64,000 nt of DNA from Citricoccus sp. K5 (GCF_902506195.1 NZ_LR732817.1:3501407-3565406), one strand, 5' to 3'; counted from the first letter of the stretch, positions 32,334-42,800 are shown. The notes: generated by a model from the sequence alone, not told the origin. A program made the numbers and translations.

Positions 32334-35300
32334 ATGAGCAGTTCCCCCTCCTATCCCTATGTCGCCGACCAGGACATCGCCCGGCTGGTGGGCGCCCAGG
32401 CGGCCGAGCGCGGCAAGAAATACGCGCGCCAGGGAGCGGTCTCGGGGCTGCTGTGGGAGCCGACTGACGGCGACTCCGGACCTGGCCGCGCAAAGGAACC
32501 GGCACCGAACTCCCCGCGCACGTTGTTCGGGCAGGTGCAGGGCAATGACCCGCTGCCGTATGACACGTTCACGATCCTGGTGCCGGGCCGTGCCTCCTCA
32601 GAGTCCCTGCCGCGCCAATGGACCCCGCTGCGGGGCGGGTGCAGCTGCCCGGTCCGTAACGACTGCAAGCATGCCGCCGCCCTGCTCTATGCGGCCACCA
32701 CCCTGGCGATCCGGGATCACCTGCGGCCGCCGGCTCCCGGGGCTCCGCTGGCCGGGATGTTCGATCCGAATGCTGCTCCGCCGGCCCAGGGCTGGGGCGA
32801 GGTGGACCGCTTCACGGACGGTGCCGGCGTCGGGAACCGGGCATCACCGCACGGCGGTAGCGCCCAGGCTGCTTCAACGGCGGGCGACTGGCGGGCCGTG
32901 CTCGGCGAGCTGACCGGGCAGGAGGCCGTCACGCACGCCGAGGAGCCGGTGGGGATCGGCGTAGAGTTGCTGGCCGAGCCGCGCAGTGAGATGCGCCGGC
33001 GCTGGGGTGCCAACGAGGCATCGGTGGCGGACGTCCAGGAGGGGGCGCCGCTGCATGTCCAATTGCGGCCGATGCGCCGGGGAACCCGGGACAACTGGAT
33101 CAAGGGCGGGCTGACCTGGAAGAAGTTCCAGTATGGCGGCCTGCGGCACCAGTTGCGCGGGGATCACGTGGACCTGCTCGGACAGCTCTACCGCCTCTAC
33201 CTCGCCGAGCGGCCGCACGCCTACGGCAATGACGAGACCCTGCGGTTGGACTCCCTGTCCGGACCGGCGGCCTGGCAACTCCTGCTGAGGGCACAGGACA
33301 TGGGCGTCGAGTTCGTGGGCCAAGGCATCCTCAGTGAAGTGGTCTTCACCGGGCCGGCCACCGTGCGGCTGGACGTCAGTGGGCCGGACCAGGGACTGGA
33401 AGTGGCGCCGATCGTGGAGTCCGCAGGGGAGGTCATCCCCGGGGCCCGGGCCGCCGGTACCGGCGGGTTCGTGGCCACCGAGATCCTCGACGACGCCCCG
33501 CGCCATCTCGCGCCGGTGCGCCTGACGCTCGCGCCGGCGTCGGCGGCCATCCCCCGCCCGGTGCTGGACCTGTTGCAGCGGCCGGAACCGTTGCGGATCC
33601 CGCAGGAGGAGTCCGAGGAGTTCTTCTACGACGTCTACCCGCGGCTGTCCCGCATCATGGACGTGGACAGCGCTGATGGGACCGTGGAGTTCCCCGAGGT
33701 TCCGGCCCCGGAGCTGTGGCTCGAGGTGGACCACCGGAAGAACCATGAGACCGCCCTGGAGTGGTACTGGCTGTACTGGGGGCCGCGGCGTGAGCTGCCC
33801 GTGGAACACCGGCGCGCCCACACCCGTGGAGGCTGGTCCCCGACCGGCTATTCCGGCCGGGCCCGCGGGGTGGATGTGGACCGGGATGTGGAACACGAGG
33901 ACGCGGTGCTGGAAGCGGTCCGCGCGGCCGCCGAGGAAGCCACGGACGGCGTGGCCGTGCTTCCCGGAACCATCCGCAACACGCACCTGCACGGAGCGGA
34001 CACCGCCCGGTTCGTCGAATATGTGCTGCCGATGCTCTCGACACTGGACCACGTCAAGGTCGTCGAACACGGCAAGCGCCCGGACTACCGCGAGCTGACG
34101 GACGATCCCCAGGTCCGCGTCACCCAGGTCGAGGCGGCGAATCCACGGGACAACGACTGGTTCGACCTCGGCTTCGAGATCACCGTCGGCGGCCAGCTCA
34201 TCCCGTTCACCGCGGTCTTCAAAGCGCTGGCCCAGGGCAAGAAGACCCTGATGCTGAACGACGGCAGCTACTTCTCCCTCGACCACCCCGGGCTGAACCG
34301 CCTGCGCGAGCTCATCTCCGAGGCCGAGTCCATGAGCGAGTGGAAGTCCGATGCGCCGCGGATCAACAAGTACGACGTCGCGCTCTGGGAGGAGTTCGAG
34401 GACCTCGCGGACGAGTCCGAGGAGGCGGTCGCCTGGCGTGAGTCCGTCGGTGCGCTCAAGGACCTCGCCGAGATCCCGACGCCGGCCGTCCCGGCAGGCC
34501 TGGACGCCACCTTGCGTCCATATCAGCTTGAAGGCTTTGCCTGGTTGTCCTTCCTCTACGACCACCACCTCGGCGGGGTCCTGGCCGATGACATGGGGCT
34601 GGGCAAGACGATCCAGACCTTGGCGCTGATGCTCCGGGCGCGCCAGTTGAGCGAGCCCGGCCCCAGCGAGCACATACATGACGCCATGGCCGCCCAGTAC
34701 GCCCAGCTCCACGGCGAACCTGAGCCTGCACCCCTGGTGGCGCCGCCGTTCCTGGTGGTCGCGCCGTCGTCGGTCCTCTCCGTCTGGAAGGAGGAGGCCG
34801 AGCGCTTCGCGCCGGGACTGGACCTGCGCGTGCTGGACACCACGGCGGCCAAGCGGGGCACGCGCGTCGTCGCCGAAGTGGCCGGGGCCGACGTCGTGGT
34901 CACCAGCTACACCCTGCTGCGCCTGGACTCGGATCAGTTCACGGACCTGGAGTGGGACGGGCTGGTGCTGGACGAGGCGCAGTTCGTGAAGAACCGGGCC
35001 GCGAAGGCGCACCAGGCGGCCAAGGCCATCCGGGCGCCGTTCCGGTTGGCGATCACGGGCACGCCCATGGAGAACTCCCTGTCCGACCTGTGGGCGCTGC
35101 TCTCTCTGACGGCCTCGGGCCTGTTCCCCTCGCCGACGGTGTTCCGCTCCGAATACACCAAGCCGATCGAGCAGCCGGACTCCTCCGAGGACGGGCGGCG
35201 GTTCGCAGCGAAGCGCATGGCGCGGCTGCGGCGGCGGATCCGGCCGTTCATGCTCCGGCGCACCAAGGACCTCGTGGCCTCCGACCTGCCGCCGAAGCAG

Positions 35301-36014
35301 GAGCAGGTCAGCCACGTGGAGCTCGTGCCGAAGCACCGCCGGCTCTACGACCAGGTGCTCCAGCGCGAGCGGCAGAAGGTCCTGGGGCTGCTGGAGAACA
35401 TGGAGGAGAACCGCTTCATCATCTTCAAGTCGCTGACCCTGCTGCGCATGCTGGCGTTGGATCCGGCGATCGTGGACGAGAAGTACGCCTCCGTGCCGTC
35501 CTCCAAGATGGAGGCGCTCATGGGCCAACTCGAGGAGATCGTCTCCGAGGGTCACCGGGTGATCATCTTCAGCCAGTTCACCTCCTTCCTGACGCGCGTG
35601 GGGGACGCTCTGGCGGACCGCAGCGTGGCCTTCGCGTACCTGGACGGGTCCACGCGGAACCGTTCGAAGGTGATCGAGGGGTTCAAGGCCGGGACGGCAC
35701 CGGCCTTCCTCATCAGCCTCAAGGCCGGTGGCTTCGGCCTGACCCTGACCGAGGCCGACTACGTGTTCCTGCTGGACCCGTGGTGGAACCCCGCCACTGA
35801 GGCCCAGGCCGTGGACCGCGCCCACCGCATCGGGCAGGACCGGACCGTGATGGTCTACCGCATGGTGGCCGAGGGCACGATCGAGGAGAAGGTGCTCGCG
35901 CTGCAACAGAAGAAGGCGGCCCTGTTCTCCTCGCTGACCGACGGGGACGCCGCCTTCTCCTCCACCATCACCGCCGACGACGTCCGCGAGCTGTTCACCC
36001 CCGACACCGACTGA
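32334..36014 (+). CDS. SWIM zinc finger SNF2 family helicase
   Basis: A 1226-residue ATP-dependent DNA translocase. The SWIM finger CSCPVRNDCKHAAAL lies near residue 105 (CxC-x-n-CxH). The SNF2 ATPase occupies the C-terminal 520 residues: LADDMGLGKTIQTLAL (Walker A), VLDEAQFVKN (DEAQ in place of DEAH), TGTPMENSLSDLW (motif III), IIFSQFTSFLTRV, LKAGGFGLTLTEAD and DRAHRIGQDR (motif VI). GGAGGG is directly before ATG. Such proteins remodel protein-DNA complexes; some belong to DNA repair or defence loci, and here a broken AbiEi-like gene follows. Confidence 0.93.
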   Translation: MSSSPSYPYVADQDIARLVGAQAAERGKKYARQGAVSGLLWEPTDGDSGPGRAKEPAPNSPRTLFGQVQGNDPLPYDTFTILVPGRASSESLPRQWTPLRGGCSCPVRNDCKHAAALLYAATTLAIRDHLRPPAPGAPLAGMFDPNAAPPAQGWGEVDRFTDGAGVGNRASPHGGSAQAASTAGDWRAVLGELTGQEAVTHAEEPVGIGVELLAEPRSEMRRRWGANEASVADVQEGAPLHVQLRPMRRGTRDNWIKGGLTWKKFQYGGLRHQLRGDHVDLLGQLYRLYLAERPHAYGNDETLRLDSLSGPAAWQLLLRAQDMGVEFVGQGILSEVVFTGPATVRLDVSGPDQGLEVAPIVESAGEVIPGARAAGTGGFVATEILDDAPRHLAPVRLTLAPASAAIPRPVLDLLQRPEPLRIPQEESEEFFYDVYPRLSRIMDVDSADGTVEFPEVPAPELWLEVDHRKNHETALEWYWLYWGPRRELPVEHRRAHTRGGWSPTGYSGRARGVDVDRDVEHEDAVLEAVRAAAEEATDGVAVLPGTIRNTHLHGADTARFVEYVLPMLSTLDHVKVVEHGKRPDYRELTDDPQVRVTQVEAANPRDNDWFDLGFEITVGGQLIPFTAVFKALAQGKKTLMLNDGSYFSLDHPGLNRLRELISEAESMSEWKSDAPRINKYDVALWEEFEDLADESEEAVAWRESVGALKDLAEIPTPAVPAGLDATLRPYQLEGFAWLSFLYDHHLGGVLADDMGLGKTIQTLALMLRARQLSEPGPSEHIHDAMAAQYAQLHGEPEPAPLVAPPFLVVAPSSVLSVWKEEAERFAPGLDLRVLDTTAAKRGTRVVAEVAGADVVVTSYTLLRLDSDQFTDLEWDGLVLDEAQFVKNRAAKAHQAAKAIRAPFRLAITGTPMENSLSDLWALLSLTASGLFPSPTVFRSEYTKPIEQPDSSEDGRRFAAKRMARLRRRIRPFMLRRTKDLVASDLPPKQEQVSHVELVPKHRRLYDQVLQRERQKVLGLLENMEENRFIIFKSLTLLRMLALDPAIVDEKYASVPSSKMEALMGQLEEIVSEGHRVIIFSQFTSFLTRVGDALADRSVAFAYLDGSTRNRSKVIEGFKAGTAPAFLISLKAGGFGLTLTEADYVFLLDPWWNPATEAQAVDRAHRIGQDRTVMVYRMVAEGTIEEKVLALQQKKAALFSSLTDGDAAFSSTITADDVRELFTPDTD

Positions 36015-36030
36015 CGTGGGAGCGCCCTGC

Positions 36031-36053
36031 GCCTGCTGCCTGCTGCCTGCTGC
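36031..36053. repeat. Three tandem 7-bp repeats
   Basis: GCCTGCT is repeated three times from 36031 and followed by GCC, right after the stop of the SNF2 gene. It resembles polymerase slippage. Confidence 0.6.
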
Positions 36054-36070
36054 CTACGCTGATTGTGCTC

Positions 36071-36141
36071 CGATTCCCGCCGATCGTGAGGATTCCCCAT
36101 GATGATGACGGGGACTAATCACTATCGTCGGGAATCCTCGA
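36071..36141. repeat. REP-like palindromic element, left copy
   Basis: An imperfect palindrome that opens CGATTCCCGCCGATCGTGA and closes with TCGGGAATCC around 36131-36140. Its first 43 bases match about 35 of 43 positions of the reverse complement of 37458-37500. The two copies bracket the AbiEi-like gene in inverted orientation. Confidence 0.6.
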
Positions 36142-36190
36142 AGTGTGGGTCGCTGCGCCGTCTGCTGCGGACGGCTGGCGAGTATCTCAG

Positions 36191-36228
36191 CAGTATTCAG
36201 TACTCAGTACTCAGTACTCAGTATTCAG
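36191..36228. repeat. Five tandem 7-bp repeats (CAGTAYT)
   Basis: CAGTATT, CAGTACT x3, CAGTATT and a final CAG run from 36191 to 36228, overlapping the last codons of the minus-strand AbiEi-like gene (stop at 36225). The AT-rich unit contains AGTACT, itself palindromic. There are no unique spacers, so it is not CRISPR. Confidence 0.7.
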
Positions 36229-37330
36229 CGACGCGGGACGCCGGCGCGCAGCAGCTTGGCCTCCAGTTGACGAGGCGACGTCAGGTCATCCCACATCCAG
36301 CGGACGAAGCGAACGCCTTCTTCCTGGATACGTTCCGATCTCAGCTTCTCCTCCAGGATCACTGGATCGACGTCGCGCCCCGAGTAGCTGTTGCCGCCGG
36401 CATACTTCCGCTTGCCGTCGAACTCGCCGGCAAGCCGCAACCCCTTCCACCAGAAGTCGAGGATGCCCAGGAGCCGACCGTCGGCAGTCCGTACTTGATG
36501 CTGGAGTTCTGGGGGTTCGAAGCCAAGCCGGTCTATGACCACTCGGCTCCACGATTCGCCGGGGGAGCCGGACAAGGTCGAGGCGAAGGCCGAGATCTGA
36601 CGAAGGCGGTGGGCGGCTTTCTGGGTGGAGTTCGTGTTCGCCAAAGAGATGAGGTCCTGCGCGGTCCACGGCGTGGCAACCACCGCCGGCATGGTGGTCG
36701 GCGAGTTCCGCAGTCCGCTCAACAGTGCGTCTGCCACCACTATTGCGTCTTCCCACGGGAGTCGCGGCAAGGTGTCGGACAGGCAGAGTCGGAGGTTCTC
36801 AAGCACCAGCGAGGTTCCGGACAACAGACGCTGTCGGAACGGGTGTAGCTGTTCTGCGGACAGGTCACGCCACGCCCGGGGCATGGAAATCCTCCGCTCG
36901 CCGAAGAGCGGCCAGGATGCCCCTTGGGCTTGGCACGCTTGACGGAGCCGGCCATGCTGGTGCTTGAGGCCCGCAGGGTCAGGACTGCTGGCCTATTGAT
37001 GAGTGGCAACCCATACAGCAGGAGGGCCGTTTCCCGGCAGAAGACGGGGTCGGTCCGGCTGGTCAGGGCGAGAGCCGTCGCGGAAGCGCCGAAGCGGTCG
37101 TCGCGCGATGCCTTGTTCCACGGCTCGGCAGGGGCGAAGACACCGGGACGGACTCTGATGAGTTCCCCGGATCTGGCCTTTCTGAACACCATGGGCGCGT
37201 CATCCGTCGGTACACCGTCCTCGGTGGTTCGGCGCAGGGGGATCCCCCAGGCGGTGACGTCCTGCGGGGAGGTCGCCTCGAGTGGAAGCTGGAGATCCGG
37301 GGCTGAGAATCTTGTCGAGGCTGCCGTCAT
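36225..37330 (-). pseudogene. AbiEi/DUF559-like protein gene with a frameshift
   Basis: Two frames together make one protein of about 365 residues. The N-terminal part (from ATG 37330, MTAASTRFSAPDLQL) has the AbiEi-antitoxin-like segment FRKARSGELIRVRPGVFAPA and FCRETALLLYGLPL. The C-terminal part (36225-36884) has a restriction-nuclease-like core, Asp in RLLGILDFWW and Glu-x-Asp-Gly-Lys in LAGEFDGKRKY. Adding one G to the GGGG run (CCCC at 36920-36923 on the plus strand) restores a continuous reading through ASWPLFGERRISMPRAW. So this is a single-base frameshift in a homopolymer: mutation, phase variation or sequencing error. Confidence 0.75.
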
Positions 37331-37436
37331 GCCAGTCAGGACATCACAAGCGGGAGGCCCCGAACGGTCAGCTGGACGGGCGATGTGGACCGTTGTGGGC
37401 ATCTCGCCGGCTGTGGAGGATCAGCCGATGCGGCTT

Positions 37437-37503
37437 TTCCCGCTCATCATGAGGAATCCCGGTCATTGTCACCGGGAATGTTCACGATCGGCGGGAATCG
37501 TGG
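37437..37503. repeat. REP-like palindromic element, right copy
   Basis: The inverted partner of 36071-36141: it ends TCACGATCGGCGGGAATCG (37482-37500), the exact reverse complement of the start of the left copy over 19 bases. Internally it pairs GGAATCCCGG with CCGGGAATG. It lies between the AbiEi-like gene and the deiminase gene. Confidence 0.6.
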
Positions 37504-37549
37504 TGCAGAACGTGAGCGCGGGTGCCGCAGCCGGCACACACCCCTCGGT

Positions 37550-38668
37550 CTAGGCTGGCGCCTTCCGCGAGGGCTGCGCCAGGGCGACCTGGCGGATGCC
37601 GACGCCGCGTCGGTACAGCCGCTGTGCCGGGATGGGCACGATCTTGCGCCCCGGGTAGGCGGCCCGCAGCAGCTGGTGAGCGCCGTCGTCGTGCGGGTCC
37701 TCGAAGGAGGGGACCACCACGGCTCCGTTGACGGGCAGGACGTTGACGTAGGACCAGGCGAGGGGGCCGCGGTCATCCTGTCCGGCCAGGGGTGCGGTCA
37801 GGGTGGCCACGTTCAGGGGCCGGCCCTGGGCGTCGGTCTCGTGCTGGAGGATGGACAGGGCGCGGGCGGAGACGGCATGGTCCGGGTGGGCCGGGTTCTC
37901 CTGCCAGTGCAGCAGCAGCACGGTGGGGGAGGCGAAGGTGACGAGCTGGTCGATGTGCCCGCCCAGGCCGAACTGCCCCTGGTTGCGGGTGAGGCCGCCG
38001 GGCAGCCAGATGATCTTGCGGATGTCCGTGTAGCGGGTGAACTCGGCCTCGACGTGCTCGCGGGACCAGCCACCGTTGCGCGCCGGATCCAGCAGGACGG
38101 ACTCGGAGGCGATCAGCGTGCCCTCACCGTCCGTGATGAAGGCACCGCCCTCATTGACCATGAGGGAGAGCTGGCGCCGGGCGTTGGTGAGATCGGAGAT
38201 GGTGCCGCCCACCACGTCGTCCAGGCGGTACTCGAATCCGGGCCGGCGGCCGAAACCGTTGAAGACCCAGTCGATCATGCCGAGCTGGCGCTGGCCCGTG
38301 TCCGGATCCACGTCACCAGTGGTGAAGGTCGGCCCGGTCAGGCCGAGGAAGGGGTTGTCCATGGCCAGCGGCACGATGGGGAACATGGGATCCACGTAGG
38401 TGTGCACGATCTGCCGGTCCGCTGGATCCACCAGCAGGGTCACCGGCTCGTAGTCCATGACCGCGTGCGCCACCCGTGTCCAGGCGCGGCGGGCCCCGGA
38501 CAGCTCCCACGTGGAGGTGCCCATCTGCGCATAGTCGCGGGGGAAGGCCATCCACAGCCGTTCCTGCGGCTCGGTGTCCGCGGGCAGGTGCCACACCGCT
38601 GTTGACGTGTCCGTGGACAGGTCCGTCGCGACCCCGCCGAGCGGCAGTGCCTGCGGATCCTGGCGCAT
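37550..38668 (-). CDS. Agmatine deiminase family protein lacking the catalytic Cys
   Basis: A 372-residue pentein-fold protein. It keeps LWMAFPRDYAQMG, DNPFLGLTGPTF, NEGGAFITDGEGT, GHIDQLVTFASPTVLL (catalytic His) and VNGAVVVPSFED of agmatine deiminases. At the C terminus, where the family reads GGxIHCxTQQxP, this protein has RRGVGIRQVALAQP: the nucleophilic Cys is Gln and the preceding His is Arg. It should not perform the normal thiol-based hydrolysis of agmatine to N-carbamoylputrescine. Either a different chemistry or a binding role is likely. AAAGGGA precedes ATG. It follows a LysR-type gene on the same strand (145 bp gap). Confidence 0.85.
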   Translation of the reverse strand: MRQDPQALPLGGVATDLSTDTSTAVWHLPADTEPQERLWMAFPRDYAQMGTSTWELSGARRAWTRVAHAVMDYEPVTLLVDPADRQIVHTYVDPMFPIVPLAMDNPFLGLTGPTFTTGDVDPDTGQRQLGMIDWVFNGFGRRPGFEYRLDDVVGGTISDLTNARRQLSLMVNEGGAFITDGEGTLIASESVLLDPARNGGWSREHVEAEFTRYTDIRKIIWLPGGLTRNQGQFGLGGHIDQLVTFASPTVLLLHWQENPAHPDHAVSARALSILQHETDAQGRPLNVATLTAPLAGQDDRGPLAWSYVNVLPVNGAVVVPSFEDPHDDGAHQLLRAAYPGRKIVPIPAQRLYRRGVGIRQVALAQPSRKAPA

Positions 38669-38813
38669 GGGTCCCTTTCGTCAGGTGCTTCACGGGCATC
38701 GAGTGCGTCGGTCCTGACGTGGGCAGGGCTGCGAACATCTGGTCACCGACTCCCCCATGGTATGCGAGTGCGCAACCCCACGGCCCTGTTCCGCGCCGGT
38801 CGCGACCTGTTCG

Positions 38814-39776
38814 TTATCCGCCGGGTCCACGGTCAGTGTCGTTCCCGGCATCCAGCGGCCGTGCCACCTCCTCCAGGGCGGCACGGACGGCGACGACGGC
38901 CGGAGACCGAGCCGACGAGGACCGGATGGACGTGAAGACGGTGCGTAACGGCCGCCCGGACAGGGATATGCGGCGCAGCCGCTGAGGGTGGTTCACCAGG
39001 GTCAGGCCGGGCAGCAGTGCCACCGCGTTGCCGGACTCGACGAGCTTCACGTGGGACTGCAGGTCCGCCGAGACGAAGCGGACGTCCGGCTCATGGCCGG
39101 CAGACCGGATCAGCTGCTCGGCCCAGTGCCGGGTGGCCGTGCCCCGTGGCTCCATGACCCAGGGCAGCGGCCGGTGCTGCAGCAGGGTGGCCAGTTCCTC
39201 CCCGGCCGGCAGCGGCTGGCCGTCGATCGTGAGCGCGGCGGGCACGGCGAGCTGCAGCTCGTCCCGCACCAGCTGACGGCGGTCCAGTCCTGGCCAGTGC
39301 GGTGCGGAGTGTCCGGGGTACTGTTCGGCGACGACCACATCGAAGTCCCGTGCCCACGTCTCATGCAGTGCGCGCTCCGGTTCGTACTGGACCATCTCCA
39401 GCCGCAGAGCGGGATGGCGCTCGCGCAAGAGGGACAGGGCCGGCGGAATCAGGACGAGGGCCGCGGACTGGAACACCGCCAGGCGCACACGCCCACTGAT
39501 GGCACCGCCGGCCGATCCGGCTGAGATGAGCGCGGTCTCGGCTTCCTCGAGGGCATCGAGGATCGGCTCCACCTGCTCCACGAGGGCCATCGCCGCCTCC
39601 GTGAGCTGCACGTTCCGGCCGACTCGGCGCAACAGCTTGGTCTTGGTCTCCCGCTCCAGCAGGGACAACTGCTCCGAGACGGAGGAGGGAGCCAGGTTCA
39701 TGGCGCGGGCCACCGCGGAGATCGTGCCCCGGATGGACAGCTCGCGCAGCAGGACCAGGCGGCGGACGTCCAGCAT
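38814..39776 (-). CDS. LysR family transcriptional regulator
   Basis: A 320-residue regulator. The N-terminal HTH is GTISAVARAMNLAPSSVSEQ followed by LSLLERETKTKLLRRVGRN; the rest is the two-lobed co-inducer domain (GRVRLAVFQSAALVLIPPAL start). It is divergent from putA with an 88-bp gap that holds a 17-bp palindrome, so it probably controls putA and itself, with proline or a related compound as ligand (inference). Confidence 0.9.
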   Translation of the reverse strand: MLDVRRLVLLRELSIRGTISAVARAMNLAPSSVSEQLSLLERETKTKLLRRVGRNVQLTEAAMALVEQVEPILDALEEAETALISAGSAGGAISGRVRLAVFQSAALVLIPPALSLLRERHPALRLEMVQYEPERALHETWARDFDVVVAEQYPGHSAPHWPGLDRRQLVRDELQLAVPAALTIDGQPLPAGEELATLLQHRPLPWVMEPRGTATRHWAEQLIRSAGHEPDVRFVSADLQSHVKLVESGNAVALLPGLTLVNHPQRLRRISLSGRPLRTVFTSIRSSSARSPAVVAVRAALEEVARPLDAGNDTDRGPGG

Positions 39777-39790
39777 GGTTCAGGCCCTTC

Positions 39791-39807
39791 GTTCGGTTCA
39801 ACCGAAC
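39791..39807. promoter_or_regulatory. 17-bp palindrome, putative LysR-type operator
   Basis: GTTCGGTTCAACCGAAC is a perfect odd palindrome 14 bp upstream of the LysR start and 57 bp before putA. It contains the T-N11-A spacing typical of LysR sites. Confidence 0.6.
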
Positions 39808-39864
39808 AATACTCTGCGGAAACGTTCGCTAGTCACGCACAGTGCGAGGGAGAACAATGACAGG

Positions 39865-42800
39865 ATGACGACCCACCCCGTTGATCGCTCCGCCCAGCCC
39901 GCAAGCCCAGCCATTCAGGATCCCGAGGAATTGCGCGCATTGGCCCCGGCCGCCGTCGAGCAGGTCCGGACCTGGCTCCGGGAGGCCCGGAAGCATCCCT
40001 CGAACTTCTCGGCCAAGCAGCTGGCGGGCGTGCTGAAGGACCCGGCGGGACTGGACTTCACGGTCGGCTTCGTGGACCGGGTGGTGCGCCCCGAGGACCA
40101 CCGGATCGCGGCGGAGGCGCTCGCGGACCTGGCGCCCCAGACGCCCGGCTTCCTGCCGTGGTACATGAAGTCGGCCATGAGCCTGGGCGGCCGGCTGGCC
40201 CCCGCCGTGGCCCCGATCGCCGTGCCGGCGGCCCGCAAGGTCCTGCGCGAGCTGGTCTCCCACCTGATCGTGGACGCCACGGACGCCAAGCTCGGCCCGG
40301 CCATCGCCAAGCTGAAGACCGAGGGCATCCGCCTGAACATCAACCTGCTCGGCGAGGCCATCCTCGGCCAGCGGGAGGCCGACCGCCGGATGGACGGCAT
40401 CCGCCGCCTGATCGAGCGGGATGACGTGGACTACGTCTCCGTCAAGGTCTCCGCCGCCACCGCCCCGCACAGCGCCTGGGCGTTCAACGAGGCGGTCGAG
40501 GAGGTCACCGTCCACCTCCTGCCGCTCTACGAGCTCGCCGCCTCCCAGGGTGCTGCCGATGGACCCACCGGCACCGGCCCCACGTTCATCAACCTGGACA
40601 TGGAGGAGTATCACGACCTGGATATGACCCTGGCCGTGTTCATGCGCCTGATGGACACCCCGGCGCTCCAGAACCTCGAGGCTGGGATCGTGCTGCAGGC
40701 CTACCTGCCGGACGCCCTCGACGCCATGATCCGCCTGCAGGAGTTCGCCGCCCGTCGCGTGGCCGCCGGCGGTGCCCCGCTCAAGGTCCGCGTGGTCAAG
40801 GGCGCCAACCTGCCCATGGAGCAGGTCCAGGCCTCCGTCACCGGTTGGCCCGCCGCCACAGTGCTCTCCAAGCAGGCCGCGGACACCAATTACAAGCGCG
40901 TCCTGAACTACGCCCTCACGCCCGAGCGCACCCGCAGCGTGCGGATCGGCGTGGCCGGGCACAACCTGTTCGACATCGCGCTGGCCTGGCTGCTCGTGCA
41001 GGAACGCGGGCTCACGACCCAGTGGGAGGAGGGTGGCCGCAGCCCGGACGTCGAATTCGAGATGCTGCTGGGCATGGCCACCGGCCAGGCGGAGGCGGTC
41101 CGGCAGGACGTCGGCTCGCTGCTGCTCTACACCCCCGTGGTCCACCCGCACGAGTTCGACGTGGCCATCTCCTACCTGATCCGCCGCCTCGAGGAGGGGG
41201 CCAGCCAGGAGAACTTCATGTCCGCCGTCTTCGAACTGGACACGGACCCGGCGCTCTTCGCCCGTGAGCAGGAGCGCTTCGTGGCCTCGCTCGAGGACCT
41301 GGACACCGCCATCCCGACGCCGGCCCGCACCCAGAACCGGCAACTCGCCTCCTCGCCGGGAGACCTCCCGGCGTCCCGCGGGCCGGTCCCTGAACCCGTG
41401 GACGGTTTCGCCAACACCCCGGACACCGACCCCTCCCTGGCGGCGAATCGCGACTGGGGGCGGTCCATCACCGCCAACATCCCGGGCTCAACGCTCGGCA
41501 CCGAGACCGTGGCCGCCGCCACGGTGACCTCACCGGACCAGGTGCAGGCCGCCGTCGGGAAGGCTGTTGCGGCGGGCAAGGCGTGGGCGAGCCTGACCGG
41601 GGCCGAGCGGGAGCGCGTGTTGGGCGCCGTGGCCGATTCCCTCGAGACGCACCGCGCGGAGCTGCTCGAGGTGGCGGCCGCCGAGACCGGCAAGACGCTG
41701 GACCAGGGTGATCCGGAGGTCTCCGAGGCCATCGACTTCGCGCGGTACTACGGCCGGCTGGCCCGCGGGCTGGACGAGGTCCCCGGGGCGCAGTTCCACC
41801 CGTCCAAGCTGGTGCTCGTCATCCCCCCGTGGAACTTCCCCGTGGCCATCCCGACGGGCGGCGTGCTCGCCGGACTGGCCTCCGGGGCGCCCGTGGTGTT
41901 CAAGCCGGCCCCGCAGTCGGTCCGGACCGGGGCCGTCGTCTTCGAAGCCATCCGTGAGGGCCTCGTGGCCGGACTCACTGCGCTGGACGGCGTCAGTGCC
42001 GACGAGGCGGGGGCGCTCGCCTCCGACGTGGTCAGTTTCATCAGCATCGACCCGGAGCAGGAGGCCGAGCTCGGTGAGGGACTCATCGCGCACCCGGACG
42101 TGGAACGGGTCGTCCTGACCGGCGGCTACGAGACGGCGATGCTGTTCCGGTCCTTCCGTCCGGACCTGCCGCTGCTGGCCGAGACCTCCGGCAAGAACGC
42201 GGTCATCGTGACCCCGAGCGCCGACCTGGACCTGGCCGCCAAGGACGTGGTCAACTCCGCCTTCGGCCATGCCGGGCAGAAGTGCTCGGCGTCCTCCCTG
42301 GTGATCCTCGTCGGCTCTGTGGCCACCTCCCCGCGCTTCCACCGCCAGCTGGTGGACGCCGCCAACTCCCTGACCGTGGGCTACCCGGAGGATCCGCGCT
42401 CGCAGATGGGCCCCGTGATCGAGGTCCCGGGGGAGAAGCTGCAGCGAGGGCTGACCGAACTGGGCACCGGAGAGACCTGGGCGCTGGAACCGCGTCAGCT
42501 GGACGGATCCGGGCGGCTCTGGAGTCCCGGCATCCGTGCCGGGGTCCGCCCAGGATCGGACGCGCACCTCACCGAGTACTTCGGGCCCGTGCTCGGCGTG
42601 ATGACCGCCGAGACGCTCGAGGACGCCATCGAACTCGTCAACGCCGTGGACTACGGCCTCACCTCGGGCATCCACTCCCTGGACCCGGACGAGATCGGGA
42701 CCTGGCTGGAGACGGTGAACGCCGGCAACCTCTACGTGAACCGCGGCATCACCGGCGCGATCGTCCGGCGACAGCCCTTCGGCGGCTGGAAGCGCTCCGC

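Noticed and set aside
32874-35906. Minus-strand open frame of 1010 codons
   Set aside because: Antisense to the SNF2 helicase gene, which has all helicase motifs; His/Arg-rich shadow.
36191-36228. CRISPR-like repeat
   Set aside because: Units are 7 bp and contiguous without spacers; simple tandem repeat.
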